NCBI GenBank assembly: GCA_965660325.1
Contig: CBFHZL010000008.1
Coordinates: 1-43,718 of the forward strand
Reading direction: 5' to 3'
DNA: 43,718 nucleotides
From: Acidiluteibacter sp965660325
GTDB lineage: Bacteria > Bacteroidota > Bacteroidia > Flavobacteriales_E > Vicingaceae
Shown piece after piece: positions 30,809-40,091 of the stretch. The stretch's first letter is position 1, and each line of letters starts with the position of its first letter. The notes under the pieces are model-generated. The model was not told where the DNA came from. It was given only the letters and a program-made list of their open reading frames with translations, and ran no database searches. Position numbers and translations under genes: made by a program.

Positions 30809-32284
30809 TTATCTGCTATAGTTTGGTGCTTCTCGAGTTATAGAAACACCATGCGGATGACTTTCTCGTATTCCGGCATTGGTAATACGAATGAATTGAG
30901 ACCTTTCTTGTAGCTGTTCAATTGTTGAAGAACCGCAGTAACCCATTCCTGCGCGAAGACCACCAACTAGTTGGTAAATTACCTCAGCAATACTTCCTTT
31001 AAATGGCACACGTGCAGAGATACCTTCAGGAACTAGTTTCGCTATATCATCCTCCATGTCTTGGAAGTAGCGATCTTTCGATCCTTTTTGCATTGCTTCG
31101 ATACTACCCATTCCTCTGTAAGCTTTAAATTTTCGACCTTCATAGATAATGGTTTCCCCGGGAGATTCTTCAACTCCTGCAAACATCGAACCTGCCATTA
31201 CTGTATTTGCTCCTGCAGCTAACGCTTTGACAACATCACCTGTAAAACGTAATCCTCCATCAGCGATAACAGGAACTCCTGTTCCCTTTAGTGCATCTGA
31301 CACATTTAAAACAGCTGTAAATTGAGGTACTCCAACGCCTGCGATAACTCGTGTGGTACAAATAGAACCAGGTCCTATTCCAACCTTAACTGCATCTGCA
31401 CCTGCTTCAGCCAATGCAATAGCCGCTTCTTTAGTAGCGATATTTCCAACTACTACCTGTAAATCAGGAAAAGTAGACTTTACTCTTTTCAACGTTTCTA
31501 CTACTGCCTTTGAATGTCCGTGAGCGGTATCAATTACCACAGCATCAACTCCTACATTCACCAATGCTGTAATTCGTTCAACCACATCACCGGTTACACC
31601 TACAGCAGCAGCAACTCGCAACCGACCAAACTCATCTTTGCATGCATTTGGACGTTCTTTAATTTTTATAATATCTCTAAAAGTAATCAAACCTACTAAA
31701 TGGTTGCTTTCGTTAACAACAGGCAACTTTTCAATTTTGTAGTTCTTTAAGATTGCTTCGGCTTTCGACAAGTCTGTCCCCTCTTCAGCAGTAATAATAC
31801 CTTCAGAGGTCATTATGTCATCTATTTTTTGATGTTGATCCTTTTCAAATCGAAGATCTCGATTTGTTATGATACCAACCAACACATTCTGATCATCTAC
31901 AATTGGAATACCGCCAATCTTATTCTCCCTCATAATCGTCTTAGCATCCTGCACTGTAGCTCCTTGATGCAAGGTTATCGGATCTTTGATCATTCCACTT
32001 TCAGAACGCTTTACCTTCCGTACTTCTCCTGCCTGAGCTTCAATACTCATATTTTTATGCAACACACCAATCCCGCCTTCGCGCGCGATAGCAATTGCCA
32101 AAGCAGACTCAGTAACCGTATCCATTGCAGCCGAGACAATTGGTGTATTTAGTGTGATTTTTTTTGTAAAACGAGATGTAATCACTACCTCTCTAGGCAT
32201 AACTTCTGAATAAGAAGGCACTAACAACACATCATCATATGTTAAACCTTCAGGGATAAACTTTGAACTTTCAGTATTCTTCAT
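30809..32284 (-). CDS. guaB: Inosine-5'-monophosphate dehydrogenase
   Basis: GuaB oxidises IMP to XMP with NAD+, the committing step of GMP synthesis. The 491-aa length is normal. SKFIPEGLTYDDVLLVPSYSEVMP opens the TIM barrel. A CBS-domain pair is inserted (about 95-210; IMRENKIGGIPIVDD, LVGLITFRDIIKIKE). The catalytic loop GIGPGSICTTR carries the active-site Cys (about 308). The substrate-binding ADGGLRFTGDVVKALAAGA and the flap segment YRGMGSIEAMQKGSKDRYF complete the set. It heads the minus-strand run to moxR. A -7-like TAATTTTG (minus, 32320-32313) lies about 29 bp before the ATG, without a well-spaced TTG. Confidence 0.97.
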   Translation of the reverse strand: MKNTESSKFIPEGLTYDDVLLVPSYSEVMPREVVITSRFTKKITLNTPIVSAAMDTVTESALAIAIAREGGIGVLHKNMSIEAQAGEVRKVKRSESGMIKDPITLHQGATVQDAKTIMRENKIGGIPIVDDQNVLVGIITNRDLRFEKDQHQKIDDIMTSEGIITAEEGTDLSKAEAILKNYKIEKLPVVNESNHLVGLITFRDIIKIKERPNACKDEFGRLRVAAAVGVTGDVVERITALVNVGVDAVVIDTAHGHSKAVVETLKRVKSTFPDLQVVVGNIATKEAAIALAEAGADAVKVGIGPGSICTTRVIAGVGVPQFTAVLNVSDALKGTGVPVIADGGLRFTGDVVKALAAGANTVMAGSMFAGVEESPGETIIYEGRKFKAYRGMGSIEAMQKGSKDRYFQDMEDDIAKLVPEGISARVPFKGSIAEVIYQLVGGLRAGMGYCGSSTIEQLQERSQFIRITNAGIRESHPHGVSITREAPNYSR

Positions 32285-32312
32285 AATGGATGAAAATCTA
32301 AATAAATACGGG

Positions 32313-32320
32313 CAAAATTA
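32313..32320 (-). promoter_or_regulatory. Possible -7 element upstream of guaB
   Basis: TAATTTTG on the minus strand fits TAnnTTTG and would give a leader of about 22 nt. No TTG lies at the expected 17-23 nt distance, so this is half a promoter by consensus. Confidence 0.4.
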
Positions 32321-32351
32321 ACAATTTTAAGCCACGTAGATAAATGCAATC

Positions 32352-32393
32352 TAAACAAAAACGCCCTGCAAACATTTAAGTTTGCAGGGCGTT
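32352..32393 (-). terminator. Intrinsic terminator of the 1608-aa T9SS gene
   Basis: A perfect 14-bp stem pairs AACGCCCTGCAAAC (32360-32373) with GTTTGCAGGGCGTT (32380-32393) around a 6-nt loop. On the minus strand a U-rich tail follows. It lies 19 bases after the stop codon and insulates guaB from the surface-protein genes. Confidence 0.9.
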
Positions 32394-32412
32394 AACACTT
32401 TTTATAAGTATT

Positions 32413-35400
32413 CTATCGTATTATGGTAACAGTGCCCTTTTTCAGGCGCTCTTCTCCATTAGAATCAATAAATCGAATGGTATAAACATATGTCCCAATT
32501 GGTGCGATATCGCCTCCATCAACTTCTCCATTCCAACCTTCGTTGTAATCAGTAGTCTCAAAAACTTTTCCACCCCATCGGTTATATATCACCATCTCAT
32601 ATCGAGTAAAGTCGAAGTAAATACCTTCAGGACGGAATATAGAGTTCGATCCCACACCTGGAGAGAATGCATTTGGAATATACATCGTAGGCTCCATGAA
32701 TGCGCAAACAGCATTTGAAAGACCCTCACCAGGAGTAATGTTTGACAAGGTAGGAACCGTAATTCCATTTTCAACTGCCACAACATAGTAACAATATTGA
32801 CCTTCATTCATCTGTCCATTCGGTAAAAGGTAATCAGAAACATCATCCACATACATTAATCTTGGGCCTGTTTGCGGTGTAACATAAACAGTGTCGTGAG
32901 GATCTACACCAAATTGACTGCCGATACCTTTGTAGATCAAATAATAATCTACGCCGCCATCCCACTCTTCATACTTATCCCAAAAGAGAGTGTTCGTAAG
33001 CGCTACATTATCGGTACTAATGGTTAAGTAAATCGATTTACCCAAGTTAGACGTTATGGATAGGTTACCACAAGAGTCTATTGCTCGAATTTGGTAAAAA
33101 TATGACCGCTCATCTGTTTCGGCCCCGAAATCAGTAAATGACACCTTACTGTCCACAACTTCAGTTCTGTCAATGTAATCAACATTAACCATCGTAGATG
33201 CCAACTCTCCTTTTAGTACTTGATACCCTTGCGTAAGCGTATTCGTATCCACATAGCACTGCAAGTCTACTTGGAATGGCGACATTACTGTCACCGAGTG
33301 CATATATTGAAATGCAGGAGGCTCAGGATAAGAAATTGTTATTTCAGCGAGATTAGATAAAGAGAAGAACGGACCAGAACCTCCATTATCAACTGCTTTC
33401 ACGTAATAGTACCATGTACCTGTAACCAACCCTCGATGCATAAACGTCGTATCTGAAGTAAACCCTACAGATATGAAGTCATTAAACACTTTCGTTTGTG
33501 ATGCGAACACCTCATACAATACATCATTTCCTGAGTGAAAATCAGTGTAGGCATCCCATGTAACCACATTTGCTGAATCACATACAGAAAACTTCACATC
33601 TACATCTATAGTAGAAACGGTATCTATTGGTTCTGCTGATGGAGAGCCACAAGAATCGTGTGCTGTAATTCGATACGACTCTGTTTCATCCAATAGATTT
33701 ATTGCAGGATCAGTATCTAAATAGGTCAATCCATTACGAACTCGAAACGGTATAAATGTATTAGGCAATATTTTATCCACTCGACCAACTTCATAATAAA
33801 CAACATCAGGAGCATTATTAGCCGACCAAACCACCTCTACGCCTAAGTCATTGATGTCGGTATAATCAACGGTAACGTAATCAATCAACTGTTGGTCAGG
33901 ACCAAAAGGATCTGTATATGCACCACTTGCTATATTCGACGTTGAAAAACACCCTGAAGTATCCTGAATTTGAATATAAAAGTCTGCTATATCTCCACAG
34001 GTCCCTTGATCTGCAGAGGTATTTACTCCGAATGGCTCTGTTCCATTCGCGAAATAACTATTGGACGTATCCTTAAAAATATTGTACGGATTCGTGTAAG
34101 TCACTCCGGGTATATCTGTCCAATCTAATCGAACAGAAGGCCCTAATGTAGGAGTAGAAGTAACTGTCAATCGTATTGGAGAAATATCGCTACCAAGCGA
34201 ATCTTCAGGATTACCACAATACAATGAACTTGTATTTACGCGATAAACCAGATTCCCTGCAGGATTATTATCCACAAAAATAGTGCTATTGATCGACGAG
34301 TCTCTCTTCAACGTCGTCCAGTTACCACCCGCATCTTGGCGCTGTATGTTGTAAGAGATAAAGTTGTTGTTCGGGTTATCTGATGCTATCCACTCTAGCT
34401 CCACCACTCCTGTGTTATTACGCACACAACGCACATCGGGAGGGTAAACTTTATACCGTTGTGGCAACTCTTCAGTAGTATCTCTATAGACACTAGATGA
34501 AGAAATTAATCCTTGCCCATTTCTGTTCGCCGTGACATAAAATTCGTAACGAGTATTCGAAGCTACTGCAGCGCTGAAGGTACGGGTGTTACCTTGAGTT
34601 GTACCCAATAAAGTCGGTGCACCACCATTAGCACTAGCGTATACTGAATGCTGCGTTTCTGCATAGCCCAAAAAATTAGACCAAGAAAGTTGTGCTTCAC
34701 TGGTACAATTCGTCGTGTTGGTAATTATATTACCTTGCATAAATACAGGACTTACCAAACTAGAGTCTCCCAATTGCCCTGTACAGAAATCTAGTGGTAT
34801 TATCGTGTACCATTTCTGGGCTAAGTCGGCACCTGCTCCTGTAATGAGCATGGTATCTCCGGGAGCAACAGTACTGTCAACAAATGCTCCTCGAACACCT
34901 GCTAAATTCGATTCATACACTTGGTAAGATCGAGCAGTAGTTCCTGCAGTACTCCATTTTAAGAACACATCACCATTTGGTAAAGCAGAAGCTTCAACAA
35001 TCGGAGGAGAAGGAGGTAAATCCAATGTTACCATCCTCCGCACAACCGTATCACTATGAGATTCACAGTCAGCTAAAGTATCTCTAGTTACCATTTTAAA
35101 TGAAACTAAATCATCACACACAGGACTGTTCGTCGCCCATGTTTTGGTCATAGGATTCGTTACTGAATCAACTAAAATCCAAGGACCTGCATCATGCGGC
35201 GTATGTCGCTGATAGATTAAATACTTTCCATCCCAAGAATCGAGCATACTTGCGTTAGATAAATTTGGATTGTTATTATTAGCACCTACTTCGAATAGGG
35301 TTTTCCAATCTAATTCTACTCTTGTAAAAGGAGTTAGTGGGTTCCCGGGAGGTGTCGTTCCAATATAGGATGCATTCAATCGATTCGTCGTAGATACAAT

Positions 35401-37239
35401 CGGTGTAAAAGCTGACTCGTTTAGTCCACCACAACCCCATTTAGTTTTCATCCTAAAAGCATATTCTTGTCCGGGCGCATAAGTGGGTGTAGTAAACGAC
35501 CCTTCATAATCTCTCAAGTTAATACGTATTGGGGAACCAAGAAATGTAAAAGGAGCGGTAGATCCAACACTTCTTTGACCAAGGTACAATTCATAAGAAT
35601 CAAATGAATTCGTAGTATCAGGAAATTCAGGTTCACTCCACGTAATGGTATAAGATCCATTAGGGTTTTGATTTACACATCGAATGACAGGAGGACCTAA
35701 CGGATCCGGGGATTTTAATGTAATCGTAATCGTCGCATAGTTAATTCCAGGCACTGGGCAGAAATCATCATACGTTTTCATGATAAACTTAAACACCCCT
35801 TCAGATAATTGCTGGCAACTTGCACCAACAATGCTAGAAATATCCAAGTGATCACAAGTTGTTTGCCACGTAAATTTTGTACCCACAGTATTTAATCCTG
35901 TAAGTTTTTTTACCGGAGCACCTGTAGGCGCAGGACTTAAAGTAGCACAAGGCTGGATAGGACAATTCCCTCGAGGATCATTGAAGTTCTTATCAAACTG
36001 AAAACCTGAAGGCTCAATTGAAACATTGGTCAATAAGGTAGGTGAACAACGACTGACGTTGGTATCTACCGCTAAGAATGAAACTGAAATAGAATCACCA
36101 GCATAAATGGTGGTATCTAGGTTTAAACTTCCATTGGAGCTATCAATTTGAATGAAGGGTGGTTGATTTTGCTCATCTACCTGTATCGGATTACCATTAT
36201 TATCATTGTAAGTAAACGTATTCCTCGGGCAGTCAAATATATTAAACGGCATATCCCTAAAAATAGTCGCTTTCTTAACCGTATTTCCATTCACATCACA
36301 ACCCCAAGCATCTACCTGAGCCGAAGTAATAAAAATACGACTATCATTAGCCGCTACATTTGCAGGCAATACCACAAACATGTTTATGGCACCTGATTTT
36401 GCATCAATCGTAGCTGACTTATTCTGAGGATTCATAGCTGCTGTGGGAGTAGGATTATTAATTGAATATCCTCCAGCCCATGAATTAAATTGCGGCTGAT
36501 ACTGCGTTGTACTATTACTACGATCTACGATGTTGGCCCACTTAAAATCTAAAGAATCCAACTCTAAATCCGTTGCATTGTGGTTAAATTGAAAATCATA
36601 CTTCTGACAAACAATCGACGCAGGTTGCTCTTTAAACTCAGGTGAGTTATCGTAGCATGGGTCCTGAGAAGGACGTCCATCACCATACATGATCGCTTTA
36701 AATAAAGCTGAAGAAGAAGTATTGGTAATGTTAATTACATCACTCGATCGACAACAAGGAGCGGTCCATGAAAACACCCAACCATTTAACCACTGATTAG
36801 CATTACCACTTGGTGGTTTACCAGCCAAGGTAATTGGAGCCGAACGATAAGAATACTTCTCAAGCGTTCCATTATCTTCGTTAGTACAGGATATAGGGTT
36901 AGTAAAAGCAGCAGAACCGCAACCAATACAATTTGGTGCTACTGACAAACCTCCATTTGGGCCTAAGGGCGCTCCTGGATCGGGCGGAACAAATGACATG
37001 GGTATGCTTGATAAAGAATTGTTGTTCGGCCTAGGTGTGTTTAGCACCCGTATGGTCGTTGGACCAGTTCCAATTCCAGCAGAAGTTGGACCACAATCTC
37101 TATAAAAATCAAGGTAAAAGATATACTTACCAGTACCGGCAATACATCTCCAATAAATTTCTCCACCTACGTAGTGAGAAGAGAAAGAGCTAAAAGTTAC
37201 ACCTAATAGCATAACAATGAGTAAACTAATTTTTTTCAT
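32413..37239 (-). CDS. Giant T9SS type B-sorted surface protein (gliding motility-associated C-terminal domain)
   Basis: A 1608-aa exported protein. A signal peptide (about 1-20) is followed directly by HYVGGEIYWRCI..YLDFYRDCG, the cysteine-rich N-terminal domain common in bacteroidete surface proteins. Residues about 20-605 are closely similar to the same region of the next gene upstream (37347-39677). After WGCGGL (about 597) the sequence continues alone for about 1000 residues, with fibronectin type III-like and Ig-like beta repeats (for example SYELYLGQR, YRVNTSSLYCG, YYVKAVDNGGSGPF). The last about 88 residues (YIPNAFSPGVGSNSIF... YNRWGGKVFETTDYNEGWNG... GTYVYTIRF) form the CHU_C/T9SS type B sorting domain. 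It is probably a surface adhesin or matrix protein and has its own terminator. Confidence 0.9.
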   Translation of the reverse strand: MKKISLLIVMLLGVTFSSFSSHYVGGEIYWRCIAGTGKYIFYLDFYRDCGPTSAGIGTGPTTIRVLNTPRPNNNSLSSIPMSFVPPDPGAPLGPNGGLSVAPNCIGCGSAAFTNPISCTNEDNGTLEKYSYRSAPITLAGKPPSGNANQWLNGWVFSWTAPCCRSSDVINITNTSSSALFKAIMYGDGRPSQDPCYDNSPEFKEQPASIVCQKYDFQFNHNATDLELDSLDFKWANIVDRSNSTTQYQPQFNSWAGGYSINNPTPTAAMNPQNKSATIDAKSGAINMFVVLPANVAANDSRIFITSAQVDAWGCDVNGNTVKKATIFRDMPFNIFDCPRNTFTYNDNNGNPIQVDEQNQPPFIQIDSSNGSLNLDTTIYAGDSISVSFLAVDTNVSRCSPTLLTNVSIEPSGFQFDKNFNDPRGNCPIQPCATLSPAPTGAPVKKLTGLNTVGTKFTWQTTCDHLDISSIVGASCQQLSEGVFKFIMKTYDDFCPVPGINYATITITLKSPDPLGPPVIRCVNQNPNGSYTITWSEPEFPDTTNSFDSYELYLGQRSVGSTAPFTFLGSPIRINLRDYEGSFTTPTYAPGQEYAFRMKTKWGCGGLNESAFTPIVSTTNRLNASYIGTTPPGNPLTPFTRVELDWKTLFEVGANNNNPNLSNASMLDSWDGKYLIYQRHTPHDAGPWILVDSVTNPMTKTWATNSPVCDDLVSFKMVTRDTLADCESHSDTVVRRMVTLDLPPSPPIVEASALPNGDVFLKWSTAGTTARSYQVYESNLAGVRGAFVDSTVAPGDTMLITGAGADLAQKWYTIIPLDFCTGQLGDSSLVSPVFMQGNIITNTTNCTSEAQLSWSNFLGYAETQHSVYASANGGAPTLLGTTQGNTRTFSAAVASNTRYEFYVTANRNGQGLISSSSVYRDTTEELPQRYKVYPPDVRCVRNNTGVVELEWIASDNPNNNFISYNIQRQDAGGNWTTLKRDSSINSTIFVDNNPAGNLVYRVNTSSLYCGNPEDSLGSDISPIRLTVTSTPTLGPSVRLDWTDIPGVTYTNPYNIFKDTSNSYFANGTEPFGVNTSADQGTCGDIADFYIQIQDTSGCFSTSNIASGAYTDPFGPDQQLIDYVTVDYTDINDLGVEVVWSANNAPDVVYYEVGRVDKILPNTFIPFRVRNGLTYLDTDPAINLLDETESYRITAHDSCGSPSAEPIDTVSTIDVDVKFSVCDSANVVTWDAYTDFHSGNDVLYEVFASQTKVFNDFISVGFTSDTTFMHRGLVTGTWYYYVKAVDNGGSGPFFSLSNLAEITISYPEPPAFQYMHSVTVMSPFQVDLQCYVDTNTLTQGYQVLKGELASTMVNVDYIDRTEVVDSKVSFTDFGAETDERSYFYQIRAIDSCGNLSITSNLGKSIYLTISTDNVALTNTLFWDKYEEWDGGVDYYLIYKGIGSQFGVDPHDTVYVTPQTGPRLMYVDDVSDYLLPNGQMNEGQYCYYVVAVENGITVPTLSNITPGEGLSNAVCAFMEPTMYIPNAFSPGVGSNSIFRPEGIYFDFTRYEMVIYNRWGGKVFETTDYNEGWNGEVDGGDIAPIGTYVYTIRFIDSNGEERLKKGTVTIIR

Positions 37240-37346
37240 AATTTCTTAGAATAGTTGGTTCTTTCAGAATTTCGATTAAAAGACGTCAAGAAACGCTATA
37301 GTTGCCGCAATTTCGAAAAAAAATTACACATTCTAGCTATTTTCAA

Positions 37347-39677
37347 TTACTTCTTTACCACCTTCTTGAAAATTACGCCTTTTGGAGTAGTTAATTTCAA
37401 CAAATACACATTCGAAGCATAATCAGAAAGATCAAGTAATCGATCATTTTTACCCGTGTAATACAACTTCCCGTCTAAACCGAAAATAGCCACTTGATAG
37501 TCTACAACCTGCTCACTCAACTGAATTTGCAGCTGCCCATTGGTCGGGTTTGGAAAAACAGTAATAGCGGAAGCCTCTAAAGATTGATCGGACAAACCGA
37601 CATACGTAAAAGAAAACGCATTACTCGTGTAAGAACAAGAATCGTAGGTGTAAACAACCGTATAGTTTCCTGAGATAGTCGATTGGTAAGCGTTAGTCGT
37701 TGCCCCTTGTACGGCGATTCCATTTCGAAACCACTGATAGGTATCGGCATCATTAATAGCTAATTGAAGCACACTTCCATTTTCTGAGATAGATCCCTGA
37801 ACATTTGATGGTAATGTACTTAAGCTTATTGGAGTACTTAATACAGACTCACTTAATCCACCACAACCCCATTTAGTTCTCATTCTAAAGGCATACTCTT
37901 GCCCGGGGGCATAAACTGGTGTAGTAAAGGAGCCATTATAATCTGTTAAATTAACTCGTATCGGAGTAGCTAAATATGTAAATGGAGCGGAAGAACCAAT
38001 TGCACGCTGTCCTAAAAATAATTCATATGATTCAAATGAGTTGGTCGTATCCGCTAGCTGTGGCCCGCTCCATCTAAGGGTATAGGTGCCATCTGAATTT
38101 TCTGTTAAACATTTTAATACCGGAGGACCTAATGGCTTAGGTGCTTTTACTGTGATATTAATGGAAGCATATTGAACTCCTGGCACTGGGCAAAAATCAT
38201 CATATGTTTTGAAAACAAAATTATAGGTCACAGACCCACCAGAGGCGAATGTAGATCCGGCACTTAAGTGATCACAAGTCGTTTGCCACATAAACTTGGT
38301 TCCAACCGAATTGAGTCCAGAGAGGTTTTTTATTCTAGATCCGGTCGGTGCGGGAGAAAGCGTAGCGCAAGGTAGGGTTAAACAATCCCCCATTGTGTTA
38401 GAAAAACTCGTATCAAATTGCTGACCGTAGGGCTCTATCGTAACTGTAGAAAGCAGACTTGGCGCACACCTAGACGCATTGGTATCGATAGCTAAAAAAG
38501 AAACGGCAATGGAATCACCGGCAAATATGGTAGTGTCTAAATTTAATGCACCTAGAGTACTGTCCATTAGTATGAAGGGTTGCCTATTTAGCTCATTCAC
38601 CTGTATCGGATTACCATTCATATCATTATAGGTAAAGACATTTCTTGGACAATCATATATATTAAAAGGCATATCTCTATAGATAGTGGCTTTCTTTACC
38701 CGATTACCGTTGGCATCCAGACCCCAAGCATCTACTTGTGTTGAAGTGAAATAAACCCTATTCTGATTGGCAGGAACATTTGGAGGAAGAACCACAAACA
38801 TATTTACACTCCCTGTTTTAGAATCGATAGTAGCCGATTTGTTAGCAGGGTTCATGGCCGCTGTTGGTGTTGGATTATTCGTTGAAAAGCCTGTCGCCCA
38901 CGAGTTGAGTTGAGGCTGATATTGCATTGTACTCATGCTACTATTTACCACAGCTGCCCACTTGAAGGAAAGCGAATCTTTTTCTACATCAAAAGCACCA
39001 TTATTATATTGGAAATCATACTTCTGACAAACAATAGAGGCAGGCTCTTGGCTAAAAAGTGGAGAACTATCGTAACATGGATCTTGTGTTGGGCGACCAT
39101 CTCCGTACATAATGGCTTTATACAATGCTGAAGAAGCTCTATTGCCAAGGTTCACTACATCATTTGAACGACAACAAGGTGCAGTCCATGTAAACACCCA
39201 ACCATTCAAATTTTGATTGGCATTTCCACTTGGCGGCTTACCTGATAGTGTTATCGGTGCAGATCGGTAGGTATACTTCTCTAGTGTTCCTCGATCCTCA
39301 TTGGTACACGAAATTGGATTAGTAAAAGCAGCAGTGCCGCAACCAATACAAGTAGGTGCAACTGAAAGTCCACCATTTGGACCTAATGGAGATCCTGCAA
39401 CTGGCGGAACAAACTGCATCGGAATACTCGAAAGCGTGTTATTGTTAGGACGAGGTGTATTCAACACCTGAATTGAAGTTGGGGAAGTGCCAATACCAGC
39501 AGCAGTTGGACCACAATCACGATAAAAATCCAAATAGAAGACATATTTCCCGGTATTGGGAATACATTTCCAATAAATCTCTCCACCTACATAATGGGAT
39601 GCATTAGACGAAAAACAAATGAATAATAATAGCCCGAGGGTGCAGAGTCTTTTTCTTAACATATTTTTAGATTTCAA
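37347..39677 (-). CDS. T9SS type A-sorted surface protein, paralogue of the 1608-aa gene
   Basis: A 776-aa exported protein. A signal peptide (about 1-26) precedes HYVGGEIYWKCIPNTGKYVFYLDFYRDCG. Residues about 27-605 match the N-terminal 600 residues of the downstream paralogue, roughly three-quarters identical by eye and about 84% over the first 60 mature residues. Homology stops soon after WGCGGLSES. A single Ig/PKD-like domain follows (about 615-690; YQWFRNGIAVQGATTNAYQ). The final about 75 residues are a T9SS type A sorting domain (ITVFPNPTNGQLQIQLSE... YLLKLTTPKGVIFKKVVKK). It lies 107 bp upstream of the paralogue on the same strand, so a tandem duplication with a changed C-terminus is likely. 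Confidence 0.9.
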   Translation of the reverse strand: MKSKNMLRKRLCTLGLLLFICFSSNASHYVGGEIYWKCIPNTGKYVFYLDFYRDCGPTAAGIGTSPTSIQVLNTPRPNNNTLSSIPMQFVPPVAGSPLGPNGGLSVAPTCIGCGTAAFTNPISCTNEDRGTLEKYTYRSAPITLSGKPPSGNANQNLNGWVFTWTAPCCRSNDVVNLGNRASSALYKAIMYGDGRPTQDPCYDSSPLFSQEPASIVCQKYDFQYNNGAFDVEKDSLSFKWAAVVNSSMSTMQYQPQLNSWATGFSTNNPTPTAAMNPANKSATIDSKTGSVNMFVVLPPNVPANQNRVYFTSTQVDAWGLDANGNRVKKATIYRDMPFNIYDCPRNVFTYNDMNGNPIQVNELNRQPFILMDSTLGALNLDTTIFAGDSIAVSFLAIDTNASRCAPSLLSTVTIEPYGQQFDTSFSNTMGDCLTLPCATLSPAPTGSRIKNLSGLNSVGTKFMWQTTCDHLSAGSTFASGGSVTYNFVFKTYDDFCPVPGVQYASINITVKAPKPLGPPVLKCLTENSDGTYTLRWSGPQLADTTNSFESYELFLGQRAIGSSAPFTYLATPIRVNLTDYNGSFTTPVYAPGQEYAFRMRTKWGCGGLSESVLSTPISLSTLPSNVQGSISENGSVLQLAINDADTYQWFRNGIAVQGATTNAYQSTISGNYTVVYTYDSCSYTSNAFSFTYVGLSDQSLEASAITVFPNPTNGQLQIQLSEQVVDYQVAIFGLDGKLYYTGKNDRLLDLSDYASNVYLLKLTTPKGVIFKKVVKK

Positions 39678-39792
39678 TCAAGACGAAGATACACAACAAA
39701 TTGTTGCCTAATCAATAAATTAAAATCCCACACTCGTATTCATTAGAAGGAAAATTATTTTATCACATGTTCGATAAGACCTGTTACTGCCA

Positions 39793-39827
39793 TTAAAAGC
39801 ACTTTTTGTTGCCATCAAAAGTGCTTC
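39793..39827 (-). terminator. Hairpin of the M16 downstream region, third of three
   Basis: AAAGCACTTTT (39796-39806) pairs with AAAAGTGCTT (39817-39826) across a 10-nt loop. On the minus strand only a four-U tail follows, so termination would be weak. It is the distal member of a series of hairpins after the M16 operon. Confidence 0.45.
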
Positions 39828-39830
39828 TTT

Positions 39831-39947
39831 AAAAAAGGACATCGAGTGCTGCTCGATACATTTTAGTGCCTCTCGATACAATTTCGTTTGCAACGAAACC
39901 ACTCGAGGTACTAAAAAACACTTGAAGTACTTTTAGCAGAGAGGCAC
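39831..39947 (-). repeat. Hairpin-rich unit with direct repeat of AAAAAAGGACATCGAGTG
   Basis: This unit contains AAAAAAGGACATCGAGTG (39831-39848), an 18-bp direct repeat of 39970-39987. On the minus strand ATCGAG-CAGCA-CTCGAT forms a small hairpin followed by GTCC and a U-run, possibly a terminator. GTGCCTCTC (39866-39874) can pair perfectly with GAGAGGCAC (39939-39947) or imperfectly with GAGGTAC at about 39905, so two exclusive folds are possible. TTTCGTT-TGC-AACGAAA forms the inner hairpin. Confidence 0.5.
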
Positions 39948-39967
39948 TATGAACAATTTAATTGTTT

Positions 39968-40072
39968 TAAAAAAAGGACATCGAGTGAAACAAAAGCACC
40001 CTTCGATACAACTAAGTCTTTACTTGCCAGCTTAGGGTGCTTTTATTTTGTATCGAGATGCCTTTTTTTTTG
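39968..40072 (-). terminator. Long imperfect hairpin terminator of the M16 operon
   Basis: The arms are the region from AAAAAAAGGACATCGAG (about 39969) to AAAAGCACCC (to about 40001), and GGGTGCTTTT (from about 40034) to ATCGAGATGCC (to about 40062). They are complementary with a few mismatches, and CTTAG/CTAAG-type pairing lies in the loop. Both ends carry A- or T-runs of seven or more, so it could end transcripts in both directions. 39678-39792 upstream of the T9SS gene shows nothing recognised. Confidence 0.65.
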
Positions 40073-40091
40073 GGTAAACCTTTTTAAACTA

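Noticed and set aside
39720..39902. 60-aa open frame on the minus strand upstream of the T9SS gene
   Set aside because: It crosses the hairpin region, and its translation has no similarity or start signal that I can support.
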